Positions 47,921-55,860 are shown, counted from the first letter of the stretch. The stretch is DNA of 64,000 nucleotides from Proteiniphilum sp. X52 (GCF_003712195.1 NZ_RDSD01000001.1:496001-560000), one strand, 5' to 3'. Numbers and translations are program-made. Notes: generated from the letters alone by a model not told the origin.

Positions 47921-48388
47921 ATGAAACTAATTATTATAGCGCTTTTATTATCAACAAGTTTATCGGGCTGTGCCCAAAACAGCCTTTCAACCCAAGACAC
48001 AACAGTTATGGAACAACAGATGACCAACGACGAGGCTCAAATCCTCGCCCTTACCCGAAAGTTTACCCAATTGATGATTGACCGCAACACGGCGGAGCTG
48101 GACAAAATGGTGGATAAAGATTTCAGCCTTACCCACATCACAGGCTATGTGCAACCTAAAGCCGAATGGTTCAAAGAGATAGAGCAGGAGAGTATGAAGT
48201 ACTATTCTGCCGAAGAGGTAAGCCGTAGTATCACGGTCAATGGCGACACCGCCGAATTTGTGCAACGCAACCTGCTCGATGCCCGCATTTGGGGCAGTCG
48301 TAACAAGTGGCGACTGCAACAGACTATGACCCTCGAAAAACGCAACGGCACGTGGATAATCCTAAAATCGGTGGCGAGAACTTTTTAA
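47921..48388 (+). CDS. SnoaL/NTF2-like lipoprotein, copy 2
   Basis: 155 residues. Lipoprotein signal LSTSLSGC (Cys17) then a DUF4440/SnoaL-type domain (about 37-155) with EAQILALTRKFTQLMIDRN, LTHITGYVQPKAEWFKEIE and RNGTWIILKSVARTF. Fold and location parallel copy 1, but the sequence is clearly different. Starts at the ATG at 47921, which is 50 bases after a -7 box with AraC-2-like operator sites above it. First gene of a short operon with the chimeric reductase 35 bases later. Confidence 0.8.
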   Translation: MKLIIIALLLSTSLSGCAQNSLSTQDTTVMEQQMTNDEAQILALTRKFTQLMIDRNTAELDKMVDKDFSLTHITGYVQPKAEWFKEIEQESMKYYSAEEVSRSITVNGDTAEFVQRNLLDARIWGSRNKWRLQQTMTLEKRNGTWIILKSVARTF

Positions 48389-48423
48389 TCCATTTGATAA
48401 CGACATAATTAACAATTAGAAAG

Positions 48424-49272
48424 ATGAAAAAAACTCAAACGCAATCAAGCCGCAGAGATTTTTTAAAAATGTCTGCTTTGGGAGGGGCAGGGCTTGTTTT
48501 AGGAGGTTCAATGTTAGCAAATATAGCATCAAATGTTGAAACTTCTTCAATAATGGAAAATAAACATAAAAATAAACCCGGAACACGAAAACTCGGCTCC
48601 TTGGAAGTCTCCGAAATAGGTTTCGGATGTATGAATGTGGCTTGGGCTTACAATATGCCCCCATCCGATTTACTCAACAGGCATACAAATCAAAAAATGA
48701 CAAGAATAATCATCATAGGAGCAACAGGCGGACTTGCTCAAAACGTAATCGAAACCGCCAAAAAAGCTGATAATATTCAACTTACGCTTTTTGCCCGTAC
48801 TCCGGGCAACCTTTCGGCAAGAATTTCCGGAGGAACAACCGTTGTACAGGGCGATGCAATGAATATTGACGACCTGAAAAGAGCCATCGCAGGACAAGAT
48901 CTCGTATATGTAAATCTGTCGGGCGACTTGGACAAAATGAGCCAAAACATCATCACAGCGATGAAAGAAACAGGTGTAAGACGCATTGTTGCCATCAGTT
49001 CCATAGGCATTTATGAAGAACCTTTGCAGGCTATTTTGAAACCTTACCGCAAGTTGGCAGACAATATCGAAGCGTCGGGATTGGATTACACCGTTATCCG
49101 CCCCAATTGGTTTACGTCGGACAATGAGATTGATTACCACATTACCCGCAAACCCGAACCCGAAGTGGGTGGAGCGGTTTCCCGGAAATCCATTGCCGAC
49201 CTTGTTACCAAAATATTTGCCAACCCGGGACTTCATAAAAACGAAAATATAGGGATAAGCAAGCTGAGGTAA
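48424..49272 (+). CDS. In-frame chimera: Tat signal and reductase head fused to an NAD(P)-binding (SDR/NmrA-like) protein
   Basis: 282 residues. Residues 1-78 are a Tat signal (SRRDFLKMSALGGAGLVLGG) plus the start of an aldo/keto reductase (RKLGSLEVSEIGFGCMNVAW), like the reductase at 44971. At about residue 79-91 this breaks off and a complete NAD(P)-binding protein begins: MTRIIIIGATGGLAQNVIE (ATG at 48697), with DLVYVNLSGDLDKM and IVAISSIGIYE, ending GISKLR. The second part alone (191 residues) is close to full length for its family and may be translated independently. If the fusion is made, an SDR-like enzyme would be exported. Likely produced by a deletion. Confidence 0.72.
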   Translation: MKKTQTQSSRRDFLKMSALGGAGLVLGGSMLANIASNVETSSIMENKHKNKPGTRKLGSLEVSEIGFGCMNVAWAYNMPPSDLLNRHTNQKMTRIIIIGATGGLAQNVIETAKKADNIQLTLFARTPGNLSARISGGTTVVQGDAMNIDDLKRAIAGQDLVYVNLSGDLDKMSQNIITAMKETGVRRIVAISSIGIYEEPLQAILKPYRKLADNIEASGLDYTVIRPNWFTSDNEIDYHITRKPEPEVGGAVSRKSIADLVTKIFANPGLHKNENIGISKLR

Positions 49273-49320
49273 GCGTCAAAATGCCAACCTTTTGCCAATG
49301 TTTAAAAAATTATATCATAA

Positions 49321-49956
49321 AACAAATCAGAAGTGTGGATTTCCAATGCCGGCTACGAAAAGGCAATGCCTTCCATTGCGGAATCGTTGAAAAAACTGCA
49401 AACCGATTATATCGACTTGCTGCTCATTCACCAGCCCTTTGGCGACTATTACGGCACTTACCGGGCAATGGAGGAAGCCTACAAAGCGGATAAAGTGCGG
49501 GCGATTGGCGTGAGCAATTTCTATGCCGACAGATTTTTGGACTTGGCTCATTTCGTGGAAATTAAGCCGATGGTCAACCAAATGGAGACGCATGTATTCC
49601 ACCAACAGGGCGACTTGCAGGAACTGATGAAAGAGTACGATTCCAAGTTGATGTCGTGGGGACCTTTCGCCGAGGGGAAAAACGACTATTTCAACAACCC
49701 GACCCTCAAAAAAGTGGGCGAACGATACGGGAAATCCGCCGCACAAGTGGCATTACGCTACCTTCTGCAACGTGATATTATTCTTATTCCCAAATCGGTG
49801 CGAAAAGAACGGATGGAGCAGAATATGAACATTTTCGACTTTGAACTTACGGCGGACGATATGACAGAAATCGCCCGACTCGACACCAAAGGGACGCTGT
49901 TTTTCTCGCACAACGACCCCGGTTTGGTAAAAATGCTCTTGGAAGTTAAAATATAA
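49321..49956 (+). pseudogene. Aldo/keto reductase (AKR5-like) lacking its N-terminal third
   Basis: The frame is opened at 49321 after an in-frame stop at 49318 and reads SEVWISNAGYEKAMPSIAE, then IDLLLIHQPFGDYY (His of the tetrad), AIGVSNFYADRF, and IILIPKSVRKERMEQNM. The first 80-90 residues with the catalytic Asp, Tyr and Lys are missing, and there is no ATG; a GTG at 49333 could start translation. Different subfamily from the Tat reductase at 44971. Probably inactive. Confidence 0.75.
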
Positions 49957-49983
49957 CGAACAAAAATAGGAGATATTGAAAAT

Positions 49984-50093
49984 GAGTCTGCTCCGAAAAC
50001 CTCAAAAAACGATTTCACGGGCTTGCTACTCATTGAAGATCAATAGTTGTTTTGAGGGAAATTTGGGTAAAAAAGACTTTTCGGAGGGGACTC
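49984..50093. repeat. 110-bp inverted-repeat element, copy 1
   Basis: Ends GAGTCTGCTCCGAAAA (49984-49999) and TTTTCGGAGGGGACTC (50078-50093): 16-bp arms with two mismatches. Ends resemble those of the element at 54917-55015. Size and structure suggest a MITE-like or REP-like element; no transposase. Confidence 0.6.
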
Positions 50094-50137
50094 AAAAATG
50101 AAAATCAAGATTTTATTGGTCAGGCTGCCGCCCGAGA

Positions 50138-50224
50138 CTGAAAACAGCCGTTCCCCATATCGACCAATGCCTCGTCATCTGGCTCGGTTCGCCCAACTGG
50201 TGGGGCCGTTGCTTTAACGGGTAG
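50138..50224 (+). pseudogene. Flavodoxin fragment
   Basis: Twenty-eight codons read LKTAVPHIDQCLVIWLGSPN followed by WWGRC and a stop. Flavodoxins have the phrase YDVI-LGSPNWWGTIAPPV around the third beta strand, so this is the middle of a flavodoxin gene. Both ends are gone. Confidence 0.6.
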
Positions 50225-50234
50225 AATAAAAAAT

Positions 50235-50278
50235 GAGCCTCACGGACAATTTTTTTACCCGAAACAGCCTTACCTTTG
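50235..50278 (+). promoter_or_regulatory. Promoter of the acetyltransferase gene (twin of 51683-51727)
   Basis: GAGCCTCACGGACAATTT followed by CCTTACCTTTGCAT. The -7 box TACCTTTG is at 50271-50278. Nearly the same 45 bases stand before the hydrolase gene at 51767. Confidence 0.6.
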
Positions 50279-50306
50279 CATCAGGTAACAATAAAGAATG
50301 TGTGGG

Positions 50307-50864
50307 ATGAACAAAACAATTTTTGAACGACTCTTGCAGGGCGAAACCATTCCCTTTTCCGACCCCGATTACATGGAAATTCGCAAGGCTTGTGCCGAAA
50401 ACAAACCGCTTTTGCTTAAAGCCAACCAAAGCGCGGATGCGAAGGAGGTTATCCTTCTCCTCAACCAAATGGCAAACGGAAAAATAGCCGAATCGGCAAC
50501 CGTTTACACGCCTTTTCACACCAATTACGGCGGAAATATCTCCATTGGCGAGAATGTGTTCGTCAACCACGACTGCTCGTTTTTGGATTTGGGCGGTATC
50601 ACCATTGACGACGGGGTGATGATTGGCCCCAAGGTGGTCATCTCCTCCGAAGGACACCCCATAGCCCCCGCCCAACGCAACAGCCTTTCGGCGGGCAAAG
50701 TCCACATCAAACGCAATGCGTGGATTGGGGCGAATGTTACCATTTTACCCAATGTTATCATTGGCGAAAACTCCGTTGTGGCAGCGGGTGCCGTTGTTTC
50801 GCGAGATGTGCCCGATAATGTGATCGCCGGCGGCGTTCCTGCCAAAATCATCAGGCAACTTTAA
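50307..50864 (+). CDS. Hexapeptide-repeat O-acetyltransferase (maltose/galactoside acetyltransferase family)
   Basis: 185 residues from the ATG at 50307 (an ATG three codons earlier is also possible). The short helical N terminus (MNKTIFERLLQGETIPFSD) and the left-handed beta-helix with hexad repeats (FVNHDCSFLDLGGITIDDG, WIGANVTILPNVIIGENSVV) match LacA/Maa proteins. Catalytic His is expected in GHPIAPAQR near residue 113. Transfers acetyl from acetyl-CoA to a sugar or other hydroxyl compound. No export signal, unlike most neighbours. AraC-3 starts 12 bases later. Confidence 0.88.
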   Translation: MNKTIFERLLQGETIPFSDPDYMEIRKACAENKPLLLKANQSADAKEVILLLNQMANGKIAESATVYTPFHTNYGGNISIGENVFVNHDCSFLDLGGITIDDGVMIGPKVVISSEGHPIAPAQRNSLSAGKVHIKRNAWIGANVTILPNVIIGENSVVAAGAVVSRDVPDNVIAGGVPAKIIRQL

Positions 50865-50875
50865 TTGTAAAAACG

Positions 50876-51670
50876 ATGCAAACCATTGAACATTCGGGTA
50901 TATTTTTATCGCACTTTTCGGACGAAACCACAAGCTGCGTTCCCGCTGCCAAAGAGCATTACCTGACCTTCGTGCATGGCGGCGAATTGGAATTTGAGCT
51001 TGACGGCCAACGGATTTTCGCTCACGGGGGGGAGTGCGTTTTTCTAAGGCGAAATCACAAGGTGATATACCACAAAAAACCTTTTGAAAACAAGCCCTAC
51101 AAAGGTGTTTCCATAGAGTTAAGCCGCGAAGTCTTACGCAAATATTTTTCAAGACTCAACAAAAAAACGCTCCCCAAAACCGTTTCCGCATCGGAGATTG
51201 ATGTGCTGAAAATTGACGTCCGCCCCGAAATTTCGGCTCTCTTCGAGCGGATAGGACCCTATTACCAATCTACGCCGAACGAAACGTTTTGCAAAGCGAT
51301 TATACACGATGCCATCGAGTTGTTGTTGCAAGAAAATCCAAACTTTTACCCGACACTCTTCGACTTTTCCGACCCTTGGAAAATCGACCTCATCGACTTT
51401 ATGGAGAAGAATTTTACCGAAAACCTCTCGATGAACGATTTTGCCCGATACACAGGACGCAGCTTGGCAACCTTCAAGCGCGATTTCGCCAAAGTCAGCT
51501 CGCTCACGCCCCAAAAGTGGCTTATCCAAAGGCGACTTAAAGAAGCCTACTACCTCATTTTCAGTCAGAAAAAGCGCGCCAGCCAAGTTTATTTGGAGGT
51601 GGGTTTCAAGGATATTTCCCACTTTTACCGCACATTCAAAAAGCAGTACGGCGTGCTGCCGTCGGTTTGA
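50876..51670 (+). CDS. AraC-family transcription regulator (AraC-3)
   Basis: 264 residues. N-terminal cupin-like region (LTFVHGGELEFELDGQRIF, GGECVFLRRNHKVIYHKKPF) and C-terminal HTH pair: MNDFARYTGRSLATFKRDFA, TPQKWLIQRRLKEAYYLIF and ASQVYLEVGFKDISHFYRTF. Immediately follows the acetyltransferase and precedes the hydrolase gene. The two matching promoters on either side are good candidates for its targets. Confidence 0.88.
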   Translation: MQTIEHSGIFLSHFSDETTSCVPAAKEHYLTFVHGGELEFELDGQRIFAHGGECVFLRRNHKVIYHKKPFENKPYKGVSIELSREVLRKYFSRLNKKTLPKTVSASEIDVLKIDVRPEISALFERIGPYYQSTPNETFCKAIIHDAIELLLQENPNFYPTLFDFSDPWKIDLIDFMEKNFTENLSMNDFARYTGRSLATFKRDFAKVSSLTPQKWLIQRRLKEAYYLIFSQKKRASQVYLEVGFKDISHFYRTFKKQYGVLPSV

Positions 51671-51682
51671 TATCGTAAACTT

Positions 51683-51727
51683 GAGCCTCTCAGACAATTT
51701 CATCCTCCGGGATTCACCTTACCTTTG
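51683..51727 (+). promoter_or_regulatory. Promoter of the hydrolase gene (twin of 50235-50278)
   Basis: GAGCCTCTCAGACAATTT followed by CACCTTACCTTTGCAT; -7 box TACCTTTG at 51720-51727. Confidence 0.6.
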
Positions 51728-51766
51728 CATGGCAGAATTAATGAGTAATTTAAAAGATAGAGAGTT

Positions 51767-52831
51767 ATGAGGGAAATAGCAATTCTATTAACCGCAATCG
51801 CAATGATTGCCTGTACAAACACCCAAAAAAAAGGAGAAGATATGAATAGTACACTAAAACTGACACAGGAGTGGGACAAAATTTTCCCGAAATCCGACAA
51901 GGTGGAACACCAAAAGGTGACGTTCAAAAACCGTTACGGCATCACGCTTGCAGGCGACTTGTACACACCGAAAAACATTGACGGAAAAGCTTCCGCCATT
52001 GCGGTTTCGGGACCATTTGGGGCGGTAAAGGAGCAATCTTCGGGATTGTACGCACAGACGTTGGCCGAGCGCGGCTTTGTAACCTTGGCGTTCGACCCCT
52101 CTTACACGGGCGAAAGCGGCGGGGAGCCTCGCAATATGGCATCGCCGGACATTAATACGGAAGACTTTTCGGCGGCAGTCGATTTCCTTGGCTCGTTGGA
52201 TAACGTTGACCGTGAGAAAACCGGTATTCTCGGTATCTGCGGATGGGGCGGGTTTGCCCTCAACGCTGCCATTGCCGATACCCGCATCAAAGCGGTGGCA
52301 ACCAGCACCATGTACGACATGACACGTGTCTCGGCAAAAGGCTATGACGATGCAATGGATGCCGAAGCCCGTTACCAAATGAAGAAGAGCATCAACGAGG
52401 CCCGTTGGGAAGCCTCTGCGAACAACTATGCCACCCTGCTCCCGGCCAACAATCTGCGTAAAGAGCAATTTACCGGTGAAACGCCGCAATTTGTGAAAGA
52501 GTATTCCGATTTTTACACCACCGACAGGGGATTTCATCCACGCGCCGTAAATTCCAATCCCGACGGCTCGTGGGCAACTACCGCCACATTGAGTTTGATA
52601 AATATGCCGATTTTGCAATACGCTTCGGAAAACCGCACGCCGGCATTGCTTATCCACGGCGAAAAGGCTCACTCACGTTATTTCAGCGAGGATGCTTTTA
52701 AGGCGTTGGGCAATGAGAACAAGGAGTTGTACATCGTGCCCGATGCTACCCACGTCGATTTGTACGACAACAAGGCAGGCGTGATTCCTTACGACAAACT
52801 CGAGTCGTTCTTTAAAGAGAATTTGAAGTAA
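51767..52831 (+). CDS. Alpha/beta hydrolase (dienelactone-hydrolase-like) lipoprotein
   Basis: 354 residues. Lipobox IAMIAC (Cys16). Alpha/beta-hydrolase core with oxyanion strand AIAVSGPFGAVKEQSSG, nucleophile elbow GICGWGG with Cys158 in place of Ser, and His329 in DATHVDLYD. Cys nucleophiles characterise dienelactone hydrolases. The Asp partner is not evident at the usual place (LLIHGEKAHSRYFSE). Probably hydrolyses an ester, lactone or thioester in the periplasm. Served by its own promoter and a terminator resembling that after the reductase operon. Confidence 0.82.
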   Translation: MREIAILLTAIAMIACTNTQKKGEDMNSTLKLTQEWDKIFPKSDKVEHQKVTFKNRYGITLAGDLYTPKNIDGKASAIAVSGPFGAVKEQSSGLYAQTLAERGFVTLAFDPSYTGESGGEPRNMASPDINTEDFSAAVDFLGSLDNVDREKTGILGICGWGGFALNAAIADTRIKAVATSTMYDMTRVSAKGYDDAMDAEARYQMKKSINEARWEASANNYATLLPANNLRKEQFTGETPQFVKEYSDFYTTDRGFHPRAVNSNPDGSWATTATLSLINMPILQYASENRTPALLIHGEKAHSRYFSEDAFKALGNENKELYIVPDATHVDLYDNKAGVIPYDKLESFFKENLK

Positions 52832-52844
52832 AGGACAATCCGTA

Positions 52845-52884
52845 AAATCTCCCTTTCAACCTAAGTGTTGAGGGGGATTTTTTT
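52845..52884 (+). terminator. Terminator after the hydrolase gene
   Basis: Stem AATCTCCCTTTCAAC / GTTGAGGGGGATT with a short loop, then seven T. Loop/stem text (CCTTTCAACC..AG.GTT) parallels the terminator at 46731-46773. Confidence 0.8.
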
Positions 52885-53005
52885 ATCAGGGAGTTATCCT
52901 TTTCGAAAAACGTGCTTGTCATGTCTACCCATTGGCTTACTGCAACAAGGGCCAAGATAGGACAAAATGTGGGAAAAAACTTTTAGGCCGCAGTCTTGCG
53001 AAGGT

Positions 53006-53044
53006 TTTGAACCAAAAAGAACAAATGTTTGAGCCAAAAAGAAC
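53006..53044 (+). promoter_or_regulatory. Tandem direct-repeat operator upstream of the DJ-1 gene
   Basis: TTTGARCCAAAAAGAAC occurs at 53006-53022 and 53028-53044: 16 of 17 bases identical, start-to-start 22 bp. Typical geometry of an AraC-family site; AraC-4 is encoded just behind the DJ-1 gene. Confidence 0.7.
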
Positions 53045-53100
53045 AGCGCGTCTGTTGGATAAACTCTAATTTCGCGTTGTATTTAAAAAAATGCAATAAT

Positions 53101-54006
53101 ATGAAGTCAAAAAAAGGAATGACAAGACTATTGGCAGTATCGGTTTTGGGAATAATAACCACTGCCTGCGGAAATACCGCTAAAAGAAGCGGTGCTGAAG
53201 AAACAGCAACCGACAACACGAGTAAGGGAACGGTGCTGTTGGTGGCCTCGAGCGAGAGTTCTTTGAAGTTGACTACCAAAGAAATACCAACAGGTTATTA
53301 TCTCGACGAACTCGCCGTGCCCGCACAAGCGTTGATAGCCGCCGGATACGATATTGTGGTGGCTACGCCCAAAGGCGATACGCCCGTTATGGACGAAAAA
53401 TCCAATACGGCGGAATTGTTTCAGAACGACGAAAACAAGCTCAACGAGGCGCTGAATTTTGTGAAAACTTTCCCTCCGATGTTGAACCCCATTTCCTTGT
53501 CGGATGCTGTCAAGGGCGGACTTGACCGGTTTGCGGCGGTCTATGTGCCCGGCGGTCACGCTCCTATGATTGATTTGATGCAGGATAAAAACTTGGGTGA
53601 AATCCTACACCATTTCCATGGCAAGGGCAAACCTACGGCGCTGTTGTGCCACGGACCTGTTGCCACACTTGCGGCGTTGCCCGAAGCCAACGCATATCGT
53701 CAGGCGTTGGCCGAAGGCAACAAGACGGCTATCGAAAACTTCGGAAAGGATTGGATTTACAGCGGATACCGTATGACTATCTATTCCAACGAGGAGGAGT
53801 ACGATGTGGAGGATTATTTGGGCGGAAAAATAGAATTTTATGTGGCAGACGCGTTGCGTAATGCGGGAGGAAAGGTAGAGAAATCGGCTGCGAAAAATAT
53901 GCCGTTGGTAGTTCGAGATAGAGAGCTGATCACGGGGCAAAATCCCGCTTCCGACCACGCAATTGCCGATGAGCTAATCAAGGCGTTGGAAGAAATGAAG
54001 AAATAA
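53101..54006 (+). CDS. DJ-1/PfpI (Hsp31/glyoxalase III-like) lipoprotein
   Basis: 301 residues from the ATG at 53101; an upstream non-ATG frame is rejected because only this start gives a lipoprotein signal (LGIITTAC, Cys23). Domain: FYLDELAVPAQALIAAGYDI-like segment, VYVPGGHAPMIDL, and nucleophile Cys183 in ALLCHGPVA, with a conserved His following. Length and the large cap insert resemble Hsp31, an Hsp31/DJ-1 glyoxalase that turns methylglyoxal into lactate without cofactors. Being exported is unusual. AraC-4 starts 1 base after its stop. Confidence 0.87.
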   Translation: MKSKKGMTRLLAVSVLGIITTACGNTAKRSGAEETATDNTSKGTVLLVASSESSLKLTTKEIPTGYYLDELAVPAQALIAAGYDIVVATPKGDTPVMDEKSNTAELFQNDENKLNEALNFVKTFPPMLNPISLSDAVKGGLDRFAAVYVPGGHAPMIDLMQDKNLGEILHHFHGKGKPTALLCHGPVATLAALPEANAYRQALAEGNKTAIENFGKDWIYSGYRMTIYSNEEEYDVEDYLGGKIEFYVADALRNAGGKVEKSAAKNMPLVVRDRELITGQNPASDHAIADELIKALEEMKK

Positions 54007-54007
54007 G

Positions 54008-54868
54008 ATGAAAGCAGTAAGAGTGCCGGGGGAACTTGTGCTTCCTCCTTACCTTCACAGGTCGTTGCAGATGGAAGGTTTTTCGGTTGTGGAGAGTTGC
54101 ACCTACACCCAACGCTCACGAGGCTCGATGTTTCTGGACGAACATCTGTTGCTCCATGTGCTGAAGGGACAAAACACCGTTAGCCTCGGCAAACAGGAAT
54201 ATCCCGTCAAGAGCGGACAGATGTTGCTCATTAGCAAGGCTTCGCTGATAGGATACGACAAGCAGGGCGACGCCGAAGCCGGCGATGCCTACGAAAGCCT
54301 GCTGTTTTTCTTCACAGATAGTTTCATTCGCGGATTTTTACAGATGAGCCAAACCCGTGTAGAACCCGTTACGGAAGCTGCCGCGATGGAGGTGAAAACG
54401 GCAAACGAGAGAATGCGGACATTCTTTGCCTCTGTAATGCCTTATTTTGCCCACCCCGAAAGGGTAGATAAAGTATTGCTGCAACTGAAAATGCAGGAAT
54501 TGCTGTTCAACCTTGTGGATACCGACAAAAACCTGTTGCACCAACTCCTGGAACTTCGCAAACCGATACATAAAAACATTGTCGAGGTGATGGAAGAGAA
54601 CTATGCCAAGCCCGTTAATATCGAGCAATTGGCTTACCTCTCGGGAAGAAGTCTTTCGACTTTCAAGCGGGAATTTGCGGAATTGTATGACACCACACCG
54701 GCAGAGTGGATACGCAACAAACGGCTCGAAAAGGCAAAACAGCTGTTGGAAAACAGCAATTACCCCGTTGCGGACATATGCTATACGGTGGGGTTTGAAA
54801 ACCCGTCGCATTTCTCCCGAATCTTCAAGCGACATTTTGGGCATCAGCCTACGGAGTATCGCAATTAA
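54008..54868 (+). CDS. AraC-family transcription regulator (AraC-4)
   Basis: 286 residues. N-terminal cupin-like region (LPPYLHRSLQMEGF, EHLLLHVLKGQNTVSLGK) and C-terminal HTH pair: VNIEQLAYLSGRSLSTFKRE, TPAEWIRNKRLEKAKQLLE and VADICYTVGFENPSHFSRIF. Starts 1 base after the stop of the DJ-1 gene, so it is translated from the same transcript, and probably controls it through the 53006-53044 repeats. Confidence 0.88.
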   Translation: MKAVRVPGELVLPPYLHRSLQMEGFSVVESCTYTQRSRGSMFLDEHLLLHVLKGQNTVSLGKQEYPVKSGQMLLISKASLIGYDKQGDAEAGDAYESLLFFFTDSFIRGFLQMSQTRVEPVTEAAAMEVKTANERMRTFFASVMPYFAHPERVDKVLLQLKMQELLFNLVDTDKNLLHQLLELRKPIHKNIVEVMEENYAKPVNIEQLAYLSGRSLSTFKREFAELYDTTPAEWIRNKRLEKAKQLLENSNYPVADICYTVGFENPSHFSRIFKRHFGHQPTEYRN

Positions 54869-54916
54869 AGGGGGAAAATGATTTGTAGTACGAAAACATT
54901 GCCGAGAATCATTTCT

Positions 54917-55015
54917 GAGTCCACTTTAAAAACTCCTTTCGAAGAAAATCACATTTTGATTATCAGGAAGTTGAGATATTAAAAACTCCACATTTTGACT
55001 TTTTCAAGTGGACTC
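54917..55015. repeat. 99-bp inverted-repeat element, copy 2
   Basis: Perfect 10-bp arms GAGTCCACTT (54917-54926) and AAGTGGACTC (55006-55015). The inner ends AAAAC and GACTTTTTC also resemble the element at 49984-50093. The surrounding 54869-55123 contains no gene. Confidence 0.6.
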
Positions 55016-55123
55016 ATTTCTTGAGATTGAAAAATGGCAAATAATAAAAAACCTTGCAACCCTGGAGTTTAGAAAAAGGGTTGTCGAAGACCCATAATCA
55101 AAACAACAAAAAGGAGAAGAAAA

Positions 55124-55768
55124 ATGAAAAAAATCAGTATCTTGTTAGCACTTGTTTTGTGCAGTCTGTCTCTCTTTACGACAGCGTGTGAGACTAACCC
55201 CAAAGATTTGGAAACCTCCAACACAGAAAACCCCAATACAGAAACCCCCAATTCCGTATCGGGCAAGACACTTATTCTCTACTACTCCAAGAGCGGTAAT
55301 ACGCTTAGTGTAGCCCAAACCATCGAGAGGCTAATCGCCAACACGGAAATGTTGCGAGTAAATCCGGCCAATCCTTATCCCGAAGGTTATAGCGAAACAC
55401 TTCCTGTGGCAACCGCCGAAATAGAAGCGATTGACAATCAGGGAGTATATCCGCCCATCAATACCACCATCGATAATTTTAACGATTACGAAATGGTGAT
55501 AATATGCAGTCCCCTTTGGTGGAGCAGATTGGCGACGCCTATGCAGTCTTTCCTGCACGCCAACGGTTCCAAGCTTGCGGGGAAAAAGATTGCAGTGGCG
55601 GCCACAAGTGGTGCGACGGGCATCGCTCAATTGGTGGGAGATGTAAGGCGTTTGGCTCCCGATGCCGTATTCACAGGCGAGGGCCTGCGAATCGCAGCCT
55701 CGCAGGCATCTTCCTCGCAAACAACCATTGCCACGTGGCTCAGAAGTCTCGGCTATACGATAGGGTGA
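55124..55768 (+). CDS. Flavodoxin-fold lipoprotein
   Basis: 214 residues. Lipoprotein signal LSLFTTAC (Cys22), a Thr/Asn/Glu-rich spacer (residues 24-45), then a flavodoxin domain: TLILYYSKSGNTLSVAQTIE (phosphate-binding loop SKSGNT), YEMVIICSPLWWSRLATPMQ and AVAATSGATGIAQLVGD. FMN-binding redox carrier, but flavodoxins are normally cytosolic; here it would be tethered to the envelope. Possibly an electron donor or a quinone reductase (WrbA-like activity is conceivable). The previous gene is AraC-4. Confidence 0.85.
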   Translation: MKKISILLALVLCSLSLFTTACETNPKDLETSNTENPNTETPNSVSGKTLILYYSKSGNTLSVAQTIERLIANTEMLRVNPANPYPEGYSETLPVATAEIEAIDNQGVYPPINTTIDNFNDYEMVIICSPLWWSRLATPMQSFLHANGSKLAGKKIAVAATSGATGIAQLVGDVRRLAPDAVFTGEGLRIAASQASSSQTTIATWLRSLGYTIG

Positions 55769-55790
55769 TTTTTTTCTTGCGTCTTATTGA

Positions 55791-55823
55791 GGCTCATCTG
55801 GCGGAACACCGTTGAGAAAATAA
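55791..55823 (+). pseudogene. C-terminal tail of a second Tat-type aldo/keto reductase
   Basis: Eleven codons, GSSGGTPLRK-stop, nearly identical to the end of the reductase at 44971 ([11 protein letters not shown]), and the following bases TAACAAC also match. Everything upstream is missing; the bases lie 22 after the flavodoxin stop. Confidence 0.5.
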
Positions 55824-55827
55824 CAAC

Positions 55828-55860
55828 TTCATCAACCCATTTACTTCATCAACCCATTTA
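55828..55860. repeat. 17-bp direct repeat
   Basis: TTCATCAACCCATTTA twice (55828-55843, 55845-55860), just after the reductase tail. Confidence 0.7.
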
